Below, piece by piece: positions 43,810-53,381 of a DNA stretch of 64,000 nucleotides (within the stretch, counting starts at the first letter, position 1; each line of letters begins with the position of its first letter). Source of the stretch: Butyrivibrio sp. (GTDB lineage: Bacteria > Bacillota > Clostridia > Lachnospirales > Lachnospiraceae); contig SVGA01000011.1 of the NCBI GenBank assembly GCA_015056575.1, positions 1 through 64,000 on the forward strand. Direction: 5' to 3'. The notes beneath the pieces are model-generated. The model did not search any database, had not been told where the DNA came from, and was given only the letters and a program-made list of their open reading frames with translations. Position numbers and translations under genes: made by a program.

Positions 43810-45414
43810 TCAGTTCTTTTTAAACTCCGAAAGAACCAGTCCTTTATTTCTCTCCATGGTCATACCAACGCTCCATTCGTTTATGAAAAGAAGCAGTGGC
43901 CGATCGTGCATATCCTTGATCTTCTTCATGTCTGATGTTCCCACCAGTGAAGACATATCCACCTCCTCGTTATCAACCCACCTGATGTACTCATAGGGCA
44001 GGCTTTCAAGGATGATATCTACATTATACTCACTTTCAAGTCTAAACTTAAGAACATCAAACTGCAAGACACCAACTACGCCTACAATGATCTCTTCAAG
44101 GCCTGTGTTGTACTCCTGAAAGATCTGAATGGCACCTTCCTGAGCAATCTGAGTGATACCCTTTACGAACTGTTTACGCTTCATGGTATCAACCTGCCTT
44201 ACTCTGGCAAAATGCTCGGGAGCGAAAGTAGGAATGCCCTCGTAAACCACGTTGTCCTTGGGCATGCAAACGGTATCTCCGATGGAGAAGATTCCGGGAT
44301 CGAATACGCCCATGATATCACCCGCATAAGCTTCGCTTAAGATCTTACGCTCATCGGCCATAAGCTGCTGAGGCTGTGAAAGTCTCATCACCTTACCGCT
44401 CTGAACGTGCTTTACTTCCTTATCCGCATCATATCTTCCCGAACAGATCCTCATGAATGCAACCCTGTCTCTGTGGGCCTTGTTCATATTTGCCTGAATC
44501 TTGAATACAAATGCGGTAAAATCGTTCTCAAGAGGATCGATCCTTGTTCCGTCAGAAGAAATCCTTCCTGTGGGAGGTGTAGCCATCTTAAGGAAGTGGT
44601 GGAGGAACAGCTCTACTCCGAAGTTCTGCAGAGCCGATCCAAAGAATACAGGAGTAAGCTCTCCTGCCCTTACCTTCTCAAGATCATACTCAGCACCTGC
44701 TCCGTCAAGAAGTTCGATCTCACCGATGAGCTTATCATATGCATCCTGTCCTATTTCAGCGTCAATCGTTGCCTTATCGTCCAGGCCTATAAATGTCTCT
44801 TTTCCCTCCTTGGTTCCCTTCTGAGTCTCGGAGAAAGTAACAATATGCCCTTCCCTTCTGTCATAGATCCCCTTGAAATTCTTACCGGAACCTATAGGCC
44901 AGTTCATGGGGCATGTAGCAATGCCGAGATTATTCTCGATATCATCGAGAAGATCGAAGGTGTCCATGGCATCCCTGTCCAGCTTGTTGATAAAGGTAAA
45001 TATCGGAATATGGCTCATTGCACAGACCTTGAACAGCTTTCTGGTCTGGGCTTCAACACCCTTACTGGCATCGATGACCATGACCGCCGAATCCGCAGCC
45101 ATAAGCGTTCTGTAGGTGTCCTCCGAGAAATCCTGGTGTCCGGGAGTATCCAGAATGTTGATGCAGCATCCCTCATAGTTAAACTGCAGAACAGATGATG
45201 TAACCGAAATACCTCTCTGTTTCTCGATCTCCATCCAGTCGGAAACCGCATGTCTTGCAGTTGCCTTACCCTTTACGGAACCGGCCATGTTAATAGCTCC
45301 TCCGTACAAAAGAAATTTCTCTGTAAGGGTAGTCTTACCTGCATCCGGGTGAGAGATGATGGCAAAGGTGCGCCTCTTGTTAATTTCTGCTATTGTTTCT
45401 TTTGTATTTCCCAT
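43810..45414 (-). CDS. prfC: Peptide chain release factor 3
   Basis: A 534-residue GTPase that recycles RF1 and RF2 from ribosomes. G1 is S-H-P-D-A-G-K-T (21-28), G3 D-T-P-G-H-Q-D-F, and G4 N-K-L-D. Domain II and the C-terminal RF3 domain are complete. It lies downstream of pnp, separated by the palindromic region 45534-45675. Confidence 0.96.
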   Translation of the reverse strand: MGNTKETIAEINKRRTFAIISHPDAGKTTLTEKFLLYGGAINMAGSVKGKATARHAVSDWMEIEKQRGISVTSSVLQFNYEGCCINILDTPGHQDFSEDTYRTLMAADSAVMVIDASKGVEAQTRKLFKVCAMSHIPIFTFINKLDRDAMDTFDLLDDIENNLGIATCPMNWPIGSGKNFKGIYDRREGHIVTFSETQKGTKEGKETFIGLDDKATIDAEIGQDAYDKLIGEIELLDGAGAEYDLEKVRAGELTPVFFGSALQNFGVELFLHHFLKMATPPTGRISSDGTRIDPLENDFTAFVFKIQANMNKAHRDRVAFMRICSGRYDADKEVKHVQSGKVMRLSQPQQLMADERKILSEAYAGDIMGVFDPGIFSIGDTVCMPKDNVVYEGIPTFAPEHFARVRQVDTMKRKQFVKGITQIAQEGAIQIFQEYNTGLEEIIVGVVGVLQFDVLKFRLESEYNVDIILESLPYEYIRWVDNEEVDMSSLVGTSDMKKIKDMHDRPLLLFINEWSVGMTMERNKGLVLSEFKKN

Positions 45415-45767
45415 TTCTGTCTAATCCTTTCTGAATCGCATACTGTTTGTTTCCTGTTGCAATTCAGAACTTAATGCTTACTGTTAACCATTGTGTTGTG
45501 TCCTCTGTGTATTTCACTTTTTATCAAAAACAAGGGCTGCGAATAAATATGTTTGCCTCTCGCAGGGCCTTTGAGACGGCCGGTACTTGGCACCTGTAGT
45601 TCAGGTGCTTAGTACCGCTGCCAGGCGAAAGGAGCGAGAGCGTCCCAAGAAGGTAAACATATTATTCCACAGCCCGTATTAAATCAACAAGAAATATGAA
45701 GTTCTGCTCTCGCTTTGCTCGCCAGAACAAGCTTCCGACCAGACTCCTAAGAACGATCGTCAGGTCA
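45415..45767 (-). other. Spacer between pnp and prfC
   Basis: A 353-bp non-coding gap dominated by the 142-bp nested inverted repeat described separately. A frame overlapping the 3' end of pnp runs into it but looks like a shadow. It probably contains the prfC promoter near 45415-45530, though no strong promoter is evident. Confidence 0.5.
45534..45675 (-). repeat. 142-bp nested palindromic element
   Basis: Outer arms of about 24 bp (45534-45557 and 45652-45675) begin GGGCTG and end CAGCCC; they pair with only a few mismatches. Inside lie CTCTCGC/GCGAGAG (45557-45563 and 45634-45640) and a central 16-bp stem, CGGTACTTGGCACCTG against CAGGTGCTTAGTACCG (45581-45617), 14 of 16 paired. This could be a MITE-like element or a folded 3' UTR or sRNA of pnp. 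Confidence 0.65.
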
Positions 45768-47858
45768 TCAGCCTTGAGCGCAGTCCTTGATGGAGAAGCT
45801 GATCCTGCCCATCTTGTCCTTGCCAAGGCATACAACCTTAACAGTATCGCCAAGAGTGAGTACATCCTCAACATGGTCGATCCTCTCCTTGGAGATCTTG
45901 CTGATGTGTACCATTCCCTCCTTGCCGGGAGCAAACTCAACGAATGCGCCGAACTCCTTGATGCTCACAACCTTACCTGTGAAGACCTGACCTTTCTCAA
46001 AATCTGTAACGATGGTCTTAACCATATCTACAGCCTTGTTGATCATCTCCTGATCCTCGCCGCAAACAGAAACCTTACCGTCATCAGTGATATCGATCTT
46101 AACGCCGGTTCTTGCAATGATCTCGTTGATGGTCTTTCCTCTCTGGCCAACAACATCACCGATCTTCTCAGGATCGATCTGGATAGATACGATCTTGGGA
46201 GCATACTTGGATACTTCCTTACGAGGCTCTGCGATAGCTTTGCTCATGCACTCGTCCATGATGAAGAATCTTGCCTCACGGCACTGTGCGATAGCTGTCT
46301 CAACGATCTCTTTTGTAAGACCATGGATCTTGATATCCATCTGGATAGCTGTGATACCGTCTTTGGTTCCTGTTACCTTGAAGTCCATATCTCCGAAGAA
46401 GTCTTCAAGACCCTGGATATCTGTAAGTACTACGAAATCATCGTCTGTATCACCGGTTACAAGACCGCAGGAAATACCTGCAACCATCTTCTTGATGGGA
46501 ACACCGGCAGCCATAAGAGACATGCAGGATGCGCAGGTTGAAGCCATTGATGTTGATCCGTTTGACTCAAAGGTCTCGGAAACGGCACGAATTGCATAGG
46601 GGAACTCCTCAACGCTGGGAAGAACGGGAAGAAGTGCTCTCTCTGCAAGAGCTCCGTGTCCGATCTCTCTACGTCCGGGTCCTCTTGAAACCTTGGTCTC
46701 ACCTACTGAGTAAGCAGGGAAGTTATACTGGTGAACATATCTCTTGTCAGAAGCAAAAGGATCAAGACCTTCAACCTTCTGAGCCTCTGAAAGAGGTGCA
46801 AGAGTCACAACGTCACAGATCTGTGTCTGTCCACGGGTGAACATAGCACTTCCGTGTACTCTGGGGATAAGATCGACCTCAGCTGAAAGAGGTCTGATCT
46901 CCTTGATCTGTCTTCCGTCAGGTCTCTTGTGATCCTTAAGGATCATCTTACGAACGGTCTTCTTCTCATACTGGTAAATAGCCTCGCCAAGAATAGCAAG
47001 CCATTCCTCATTATCGGCAAACTTCTCTGTGAGTCTGTCTGTGATCTTAGCTATATTTCCTTCTCTTGTCTGCTTGTCATCTGTGAATACGGCTGTCTCC
47101 ATCTCCTCAGGGGGAACGATCTCTTTGATCGCAGCAAAAAGTTCCTCGGGAACTGCACAGCTTGTGTACTCATGCTTGGGCTTACCAACCTCAGCAACGA
47201 TGCCCTTGAAGAACTCGATAAGCTGAAGGTTAACTTCGTGTGCCTTGTAGATAGCTTCCTCCATCTTCTCTTCAGGAACTTCATTGGCGCCTGCCTCGAT
47301 CATGATAACCTTCTGACCTACAGATGCTACTGTAAGCTTGAGGTCACCTGCATTCCACTGTTCCTGAGTAGGGTTAACGATAAGCTCTCCGTCGATCATT
47401 CCGATCTGTGTCATAGCACAGGGACCATCGAAGGGGATATCTGAAATAGATACAGATACAGATGCACCGAGCATAGCTACAAGCTCAGGTCTGCACTGGG
47501 GATCTACTGCCATTACCATAGTCTCGATTGTTACATCGTTACGATAATCCTTAGGGAAAAGAGGTCTCATAGGACGATCGATAACACGGCTGGTGAGGAT
47601 AGCGTTCTCAGAAGGCTTACCCTCTCTCTTGTTGTATCCGCCGGGGAATTTGCCTGCTGCGTAAAACTTCTCGCTGTACTCAACTGAAAGCGGGAAGAAA
47701 TCAATTCCGTCTCTGGGCTTAGCTGAAGCTGTAGCTGTGCAAAGTACGGTTGTGTCGCCATACTGCATGAACGCGCAGCCGTTTGCCTGTTTTCCTACCT
47801 TGCCGATCTCAATCTTGAGAGTACGTCCGGCCAGTTCCATTGAATAAGTTTTTACCAT
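45768..47858 (-). CDS. pnp: Polyribonucleotide nucleotidyltransferase (PNPase)
   Basis: A 696-residue 3'-5' exoribonuclease. Two RNase PH domains (about 1-220 and 310-540; F-A-S-D-K-R-Y-V and F-E-S-N-G-S-T-S-M-A-S are visible), a KH domain (about 555-615) and an S1 domain (about 620-690) are in normal order. It degrades and tails RNA. It lies downstream of rpsO, the conserved arrangement, with a terminator between them. Confidence 0.97.
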   Translation of the reverse strand: MVKTYSMELAGRTLKIEIGKVGKQANGCAFMQYGDTTVLCTATASAKPRDGIDFFPLSVEYSEKFYAAGKFPGGYNKREGKPSENAILTSRVIDRPMRPLFPKDYRNDVTIETMVMAVDPQCRPELVAMLGASVSVSISDIPFDGPCAMTQIGMIDGELIVNPTQEQWNAGDLKLTVASVGQKVIMIEAGANEVPEEKMEEAIYKAHEVNLQLIEFFKGIVAEVGKPKHEYTSCAVPEELFAAIKEIVPPEEMETAVFTDDKQTREGNIAKITDRLTEKFADNEEWLAILGEAIYQYEKKTVRKMILKDHKRPDGRQIKEIRPLSAEVDLIPRVHGSAMFTRGQTQICDVVTLAPLSEAQKVEGLDPFASDKRYVHQYNFPAYSVGETKVSRGPGRREIGHGALAERALLPVLPSVEEFPYAIRAVSETFESNGSTSMASTCASCMSLMAAGVPIKKMVAGISCGLVTGDTDDDFVVLTDIQGLEDFFGDMDFKVTGTKDGITAIQMDIKIHGLTKEIVETAIAQCREARFFIMDECMSKAIAEPRKEVSKYAPKIVSIQIDPEKIGDVVGQRGKTINEIIARTGVKIDITDDGKVSVCGEDQEMINKAVDMVKTIVTDFEKGQVFTGKVVSIKEFGAFVEFAPGKEGMVHISKISKERIDHVEDVLTLGDTVKVVCLGKDKMGRISFSIKDCAQG

Positions 47859-48008
47859 TTTTTCTCCTTCTCCTGCTCATCCGCAGTCCATCATCTACAA
47901 TCTCCGTGAGTTTTACGGAATCCATGTACTTCAGGTGCGTGTGCAGGTTAAACATGTTTTCACCTATTAGAAAAGCGCATAAAACGCTGTTTTCTCATAA
48001 ACACATAA

Positions 48009-48053
48009 AAGACGGAACAAGCTGACCGCTATGGGCCAGCCATATCCCGCCTT
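48009..48053 (-). terminator. Terminator of rpsO
   Basis: Long minus-strand hairpin: GGCGGGA, GCTGGCC arms pair with GGTCAGC, TTCCGTC and end in CTTTTATG. It lies just past the rpsO stop, so pnp expression must come from read-through or a separate promoter. Confidence 0.7.
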
Positions 48054-48067
48054 TGCATTCGCAGAAA

Positions 48068-48334
48068 TTACTTTCTAAGACCAAGGTCAGCGATGAGCTT
48101 ACGATAAGCCTCGATGTCCTTCTTCTTGAGGTAACCAAGAAGGCTACGTCTCTGACCTACCATCTTAAGAAGGCCTCTTCTTGAGTGGTGATCCTTGGGG
48201 TTCTTCTGAAGGTGAGCATTGAGCTCCTGAATCCTCTCGGTAAGGATTGCTACCTGAACCTCAGGTGAACCTGTGTCGCCGGCCTTTCTGGCAAACTTGT
48301 TGATAACTTCTGTTTTCTTCTCTTTTGTGATCAT
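48068..48334 (-). CDS. rpsO: Ribosomal protein S15
   Basis: An 88-residue 30S protein that binds the 16S central domain. The family core [13 protein letters not shown] and [12 protein letters not shown] is intact. A promoter and a folded leader lie upstream; S15 often controls its own translation through such leaders. Confidence 0.97.
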   Translation of the reverse strand: MITKEKKTEVINKFARKAGDTGSPEVQVAILTERIQELNAHLQKNPKDHHSRRGLLKMVGQRRSLLGYLKKKDIEAYRKLIADLGLRK

Positions 48335-48489
48335 TTCTTTCTCCTTATAGATCTTTAATCCTGAAATGCGCCTGTTACCAAGGTCCGGTTGGAGTGTCCA
48401 TGACCGTTAGTAAAGGTCGTTTCTGTTTCCGCCACTGTCACTTGCGACAGCAACCAACTAATATTATCACAAACCCTTATATATGTAAA
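48335..48489 (-). promoter_or_regulatory. rpsO promoter and structured leader
   Basis: TTTACA (48484-48489), 17 bp, TAATAT (48461-48466) on the minus strand gives a strong sigma-A promoter. The roughly 120-nt leader contains CTGTCGCAAGTGACAG (hairpin) and GACC/GGTC stems before the AAGGAG site. Autoregulation by S15 is inferred, as leader structures with this role are known in several bacteria. Confidence 0.65.
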
Positions 48490-48504
48490 GAGTTTTGCCC
48501 TCAT

Positions 48505-49758
48505 CTACGCTTTACGCCCCTTAGCACCAAAAACATCCAGAACGCCCGCTCCCAGGGCACAAGCCGTAACTGCCAGATTCCTGTGGGTAAAGAAATAGTG
48601 AATATGGGAATGATTAGCCAAAACAAAATACCATGCAAAGGGAATAAGAGCGATCATCATGTACGGAATAAACACCGCCGGGTTTATACCTCTTTTCCCG
48701 CTCTTTTTTACAGCCAGGGCGGCAACTGTGATAACAGCTATCACCGCGACTGCCGCAACCATATAGAAGTAGCCGTTATTCAGAACTGTGATATTTCTCA
48801 TAATGGCATCGGTTCTTTTAATGTCGGTATCCATTCCCTCCCCGGAAAGCCTTAGGATGATATGGCTTTTTGCATCTTCTATCACGCTTTTGTCAACAAA
48901 TGCGATAATGATGGCCAGCTTTGCCAGGAGCATAAGTGTATAGCCCATCAGAAAAGCTATCCCTTTTGTGATCATCTCTTTTGCACAACCGATCCATCCC
49001 TTTTCCTTATTCATGGAATAGACCATATATGTAGCGGGAATACCGTAAACAACAAGCGGATAAGTCAGAAGATCAAAATATTCCACAGCCATACCAGCCG
49101 CAAAGAATGCCGTGGAAAGCTTACCCGGATCACTGCTCTTGTTAAGTATCAGAACCAAAAGAAACAGCAACATCGTGTACCATGCAGTTCCATACTGCAT
49201 ACTCATGGACACCACCAGCGGATTGATCACGGCTGCTGCCATAAGATAAGGCACAATAAATTCCCTTTGCCCCTTCTTTATAAGCGCCGTTACTATCACA
49301 AGGATCAGGATAAAAGAAGCTATCATGCCGGTTATTCTGATCCCATTGACTCCCATAAACATAAGAAGAGGCTTGATAAAGATCAGATATCCGTGCCAAT
49401 ACCAGGCATAACTTACCGTCTCACTTCTTTTACCGTTTCTCAGATATTCTTTAAGTTCTGCTATATCTGCTACATTTTTATCATCATAGTGATTTCCAGA
49501 AGCAGCTTTTACATTCGCAGGTTCATCACCGTCATACACAGCAAGAGAAAGCATCACCGTATCTGTGAAATTGTCAAGCTGAGTACTTTTGACTCCCTCT
49601 ATAAGGTTGGGATACGAGCCTTCCCTTTCTATTGTTTCCAGATCTTTTGAAAGATTCGCCTTCATGGGAGCAACAGGAAGCATATATACAATTGTCAGCA
49701 AAAGAAATCCCATAATGATCCCGGCTGCCAGGATCCTCAGATATCCCCACACCTTCAT
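48505..49758 (-). CDS. Polytopic membrane protein, possibly GT-C glycosyltransferase-like
   Basis: A 417-residue protein with about nine or ten transmembrane helices and a large extracellular loop after the first (about residues 30-115). Tyr/Trp-rich Y-A-W-Y-W-H-G-Y-L-I-F and H-I-H-Y-F-F-T-H-R segments at membrane borders recall GT-C polyprenyl-linked glycosyltransferases, but no D-x-D/E-x-D catalytic motif is certain. Its start overlaps the upstream membrane gene stop by 4 bp, so the two are made together. Confidence 0.7.
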   Translation of the reverse strand: MKVWGYLRILAAGIIMGFLLLTIVYMLPVAPMKANLSKDLETIEREGSYPNLIEGVKSTQLDNFTDTVMLSLAVYDGDEPANVKAASGNHYDDKNVADIAELKEYLRNGKRSETVSYAWYWHGYLIFIKPLLMFMGVNGIRITGMIASFILILVIVTALIKKGQREFIVPYLMAAAVINPLVVSMSMQYGTAWYTMLLFLLVLILNKSSDPGKLSTAFFAAGMAVEYFDLLTYPLVVYGIPATYMVYSMNKEKGWIGCAKEMITKGIAFLMGYTLMLLAKLAIIIAFVDKSVIEDAKSHIILRLSGEGMDTDIKRTDAIMRNITVLNNGYFYMVAAVAVIAVITVAALAVKKSGKRGINPAVFIPYMMIALIPFAWYFVLANHSHIHYFFTHRNLAVTACALGAGVLDVFGAKGRKA

Positions 49759-51443
49759 TTTGTTTTTCCTTTTTTAAATGCTGTAAAAGCAAAGAGGGCA
49801 AAAATGGCAAGAGTGGCAACGGCGCTGATAACATAAGAGATCTTCTGCACCATAGTCTTTCTGTAGGTAACCAGAATATGTCCTACTCCGCTTCCGCCAT
49901 CCGGCATAAATACTCTCACATATCCGTTGTCATCAAAAGCCTCGCCCACATCCAGTTCTTTGACAAGATTTCCATTGTCATCCATCAGATATGCACTGTA
50001 GCCATAATAATAAACGTAGGGGACGTCATAATATTTTTTATCCAGCAGTACCCACACATCGTAATAAACGGCCCCCTCCGACTTAAAGCCCTCGGCTGTT
50101 GTCTTATCATCCGCCTTGGACAAAGTCGGTTCTTTACACTCGCTTGGTTCGCACTCCACAGGAAGCCATTCACCCATGGATACTTCGTAGTCCTTGGCAT
50201 ACATCTCAGGTGAAAGCTCTATGGTTGAAAGCTCAGGGAGTCTGTAAAATCCCGGTCTTGAGAAGTTTCTTGCAAAGATGATCACCAGCAGCATAAACAC
50301 TGCAACAGCGGCAGGATAATATTTCTTTTCCCTGATAAAAGAAACATCAAAGCAAGCGAAAATCTCCCTCAGGATCACAACTGTAAACATGACAAGGGTA
50401 ACCGTAAATACAAAGACAAAGCGCTGTGTATACTGGAAAAAGTTCAGTGCCTGTCCTATGCTGCTGGTCCAGAAGGCTCTTGAGCAGCTAAGGAACAACA
50501 GTATAAGATTCACGATAAAAAGACAAAGGACATCAGTTTCTACTCTTCTGTTCCTGATAAGCAGGACAAAAAAGGCTGCGAATGCCGCTCCGGATAAGAG
50601 CGAAAGGGGAAGTCCAATGTGAACCGTTACCAGGTCTTTTAAAGTCAGTATGTGCTCTGAGAGGGAATATGCATTGTCGTAAAGGGCTATAAGCTTGATC
50701 TTCAGCGCCTGCTCCAGAGCCGGAAGCCAATAAGCCGTAGTGAATATCAGTCCCCCAAAGCTTACACCCATAAGCTTTCCGAAGACAGACGGCTTTTTAA
50801 TTATCTGTCTGCCATGCACCAGCACTATAACTATCATGACAAGAAGCATTGTAAGAAAGATCAGATGATGGGAAAGCACCACGCTTACCAGGCCCACCGC
50901 ATACTTGATATAGCCCTTTTTGCTATCCTCCTCAAGGATCTCCAAAAGCCCGCAAAGAGCCAGTGGAATAGCCATATATGCAAACAGATGGGGAATTCCG
51001 TGTCCTCCGAAAAGATTGTCATCGTTTATAAGTGCACAGATGTGAAGTATCTCCCCAAACAAAGCTATGGCTTTGTTCCCTGCAAGCTTAACAAAGCATT
51101 TGTATGTAGCAAAAGCTCCCACAAGGATGGAAACCAGAAGATACGACTTAACCGTGATCTCATAGTCAAGTCCCAGTGCCACCAGCGCTGCCGGAATATA
51201 AATAAAGAAATCCGGATAAAAGAATCCCACGCCGTAGCCATAAAGCTTCATATGCATGGGTCTTAACTTGGCCGGGAAGATCCCCAGCTTAAGGCTTTCT
51301 GCCAGAGTAGAGATCCTGGTGTAATGAAATCCGATCTCCGTTCCTGCCACGAACCCCTTTGCAAAGAACGGAAAGAAAAATACAATGGCGCTTATCAAAA
51401 CCAAAAGATAATAGATCCCGTTTTCCTTAAACCAATTTTTCAT
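49755..51443 (-). CDS. Polytopic membrane protein, YfhO/PTPS-related type
   Basis: A 562-residue membrane protein with about a dozen helices, a long N-terminal membrane part and an extracellular beta-rich C-terminal domain (about 390-530) followed by a last helix and basic tail. G-F-H-Y-T-R-I and Y-P-D-F-F-I-Y-I-P-A-A-L match membrane proteins annotated as 6-pyruvoyl-tetrahydropterin synthase-related, considered GT-C-like. The substrate is unknown. It follows ribF by 18 bp, but is unlikely to share its function. Confidence 0.7.
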   Translation of the reverse strand: MKNWFKENGIYYLLVLISAIVFFFPFFAKGFVAGTEIGFHYTRISTLAESLKLGIFPAKLRPMHMKLYGYGVGFFYPDFFIYIPAALVALGLDYEITVKSYLLVSILVGAFATYKCFVKLAGNKAIALFGEILHICALINDDNLFGGHGIPHLFAYMAIPLALCGLLEILEEDSKKGYIKYAVGLVSVVLSHHLIFLTMLLVMIVIVLVHGRQIIKKPSVFGKLMGVSFGGLIFTTAYWLPALEQALKIKLIALYDNAYSLSEHILTLKDLVTVHIGLPLSLLSGAAFAAFFVLLIRNRRVETDVLCLFIVNLILLFLSCSRAFWTSSIGQALNFFQYTQRFVFVFTVTLVMFTVVILREIFACFDVSFIREKKYYPAAVAVFMLLVIIFARNFSRPGFYRLPELSTIELSPEMYAKDYEVSMGEWLPVECEPSECKEPTLSKADDKTTAEGFKSEGAVYYDVWVLLDKKYYDVPYVYYYGYSAYLMDDNGNLVKELDVGEAFDDNGYVRVFMPDGGSGVGHILVTYRKTMVQKISYVISAVATLAIFALFAFTAFKKGKTK

Positions 51444-51461
51444 ATATCCTCCCGGTAGTCC

Positions 51462-52370
51462 TTAGTTTGCATCCCTCTTAAGGTCGCTCTCGATCTGCTT
51501 TTTGAGATCTTCAATGCTGTCGAACTTCATCTCGGGCCGCAGGAACTCAACCAGTTCAACCTCCATGAATCTTCCGTAAACATCCGCATCGAAATCGTAA
51601 ATATAAGTCTCGACCCCAACCCTCTCCCTATCGGAAATGGTGGGTTTCCTGCCGATATTGGTCATTCCCTTATATACGGCACCGTCCAGGAATACGTTGC
51701 TGCTGTACACTCCGTAGGGCGGTAGGAGCTTGTTATCCGGAGGCAGGATGTTTATCGTGGGAACTCCTATGGTATGACCCAGATGTCTTCCGTGCTCCAC
51801 AATTCCGCTGATGCTGTATCCGGCGCCAAGCAGTCTCTTTGCCATGGGCATATTGCCGTCAGATATCTCATTCCTTACCCTCGTTGAAGAAATCTCCTCG
51901 CCGTCAAGCCTGACCTTGTCGATAAGCTCCAGCTCATAGCCCATCTCTTTTGCCATGCTCTTAAGAAGATGCCTATCGCCTCTCCCCCTGTTTCCAAAAG
52001 AAACATCAGTACCCGCCGCGATATAGACGGCGTTTAACTGATGCACAAGGATTCTTCTTACAAAGTCCTCCGGCTCTGTGGCGGCCGTTACCTCTGTAAG
52101 AGGAAATTCAATAAGTACATCGATCCCCATCTTCTCAAAGGCGCTTCTTTTCTCATCCCGGGTAAAGAGCTGTCTAACGCTGCGGCCGGTAAAGAACTCC
52201 TCGGGAGAAGGGTCAAAGGTAAAAACCACCGCCTTAAGGTCATCCTTCTTCTGCTCGATGATATAGTTAAGAAGCTTTCTGTGACCGAGGTGTATTCCAT
52301 CAAACTTGCCGATGGCCACCGCACTCTTTCCCTCTATATGAAATTCGGTCGTTCCTGATATTATCTGCAT
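51462..52370 (-). CDS. ribF: Bifunctional riboflavin kinase/FAD synthetase
   Basis: A 302-residue enzyme making FMN and FAD. The N-terminal adenylyltransferase domain has G-K-F-D-G-I-H-L-G-H and S-S-T-R-V-R, and the C-terminal kinase domain has G-V-P-T-I-N and G-V-Y-S-S-N. It sits after truB, the standard order. Its product feeds the many flavoproteins of this window. Confidence 0.95.
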   Translation of the reverse strand: MQIISGTTEFHIEGKSAVAIGKFDGIHLGHRKLLNYIIEQKKDDLKAVVFTFDPSPEEFFTGRSVRQLFTRDEKRSAFEKMGIDVLIEFPLTEVTAATEPEDFVRRILVHQLNAVYIAAGTDVSFGNRGRGDRHLLKSMAKEMGYELELIDKVRLDGEEISSTRVRNEISDGNMPMAKRLLGAGYSISGIVEHGRHLGHTIGVPTINILPPDNKLLPPYGVYSSNVFLDGAVYKGMTNIGRKPTISDRERVGVETYIYDFDADVYGRFMEVELVEFLRPEMKFDSIEDLKKQIESDLKRDAN

Positions 52371-52388
52371 TAAATACCCGTCCTGACT

Positions 52389-53351
52389 CTAGTTGTTTTC
52401 GTAAAAGAACCTGTCCACGTTAAAGAGTCTTGTTCTTTCACTGTAGGTGTAAATGCCAAAGAAGGTATCATCCTCGGAATAAACCCTGAAGGAATTCCCA
52501 TCCCTGAACATCTCTTCTTCGTATTCGGTGTCGTTGACGCCCGAAGGGTCCTCATTAAGGACATTGTCCTTTCTGAAGCTGTTGCCGTTTTCCAAAAGCT
52601 TTCTTGCGCAGTCCTTCACATGAATGGCGTCAAGGTCCTTGAAAATATACTCCGGAGACTTTATGGCCTCCTTGAGGGTCCCCTCGTCCCTCATGGATTC
52701 CAGCTGTGACAGGGTAATGGCACTATCCAGTGAAAAGGCGCCCACTCTGGTTCTTGTCAGATGCTGCATCGCAGCTCCGCAGCCAAGCCTCTCCCCAATG
52801 TCATGGCAGAGAGTCCTGATATAGGTGCCCTTCGAGCATTTCACCTCCATGGTAAAAAGATGCTCCGACTCCAGCAAGGAATCGTCAAGAATCGTAATTG
52901 CATCGATATGGATCTTCCTTGGCTTACGCTCCACTTCTATGCCCTGTCTTGCAAGTTCGTAGAGCTTTTTGCCGTTCTGCTTGATGGCCGAATACATAGG
53001 CGGGATCTGATCGTAGTCACCCACAAATGCCCTGGCGGCTTTTCGAAGATCCTCCCTTGTTACGTTAACCTCAGATGTTTCCAGTATCTGTCCGGACATA
53101 TCCTGAGTATCTGTGACTACACCAAGCTTTACCACAGCAATATACTCCTTGTCGTGGTCTGTGAGCATCTCAACCAGCTTGGTTCCGGTTCCGAGGCACA
53201 CCACAAGAACTCCCACAGCATCAGGATCCAGAGTCCCCGTGTGCCCAATCTTCTTCTGGTGAAGGATGCCGCGCATTTTAGCCACCACATCATTGGAGGT
53301 AAAACCGGGCTCCTTATATATATTTATAAGTCCGTTGTAGTTGTTTGGCAT
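52389..53351 (-). CDS. truB: tRNA pseudouridine-55 synthase
   Basis: A 320-residue enzyme. The catalytic aspartate is in H-T-G-T-L-D-P-D-A-V-G, and the N-terminal Y-K-E-P-G-F-T-S-N-D-V-V motif is conserved. The C-terminal extension is longer than minimal TruB, including a Glu/Asp-rich segment before the terminal PUA-like portion. Confidence 0.94.
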   Translation of the reverse strand: MPNNYNGLINIYKEPGFTSNDVVAKMRGILHQKKIGHTGTLDPDAVGVLVVCLGTGTKLVEMLTDHDKEYIAVVKLGVVTDTQDMSGQILETSEVNVTREDLRKAARAFVGDYDQIPPMYSAIKQNGKKLYELARQGIEVERKPRKIHIDAITILDDSLLESEHLFTMEVKCSKGTYIRTLCHDIGERLGCGAAMQHLTRTRVGAFSLDSAITLSQLESMRDEGTLKEAIKSPEYIFKDLDAIHVKDCARKLLENGNSFRKDNVLNEDPSGVNDTEYEEEMFRDGNSFRVYSEDDTFFGIYTYSERTRLFNVDRFFYENN

Positions 53352-53381
53352 CAGTGTCCTCTAAAAATATAAGCAGCTCCT

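Noticed and set aside
45662..45940. 92-codon frame over the pnp 3' end
   Set aside because: It is an alternate frame of the well-supported pnp gene with arginine- and serine-rich shadow composition.
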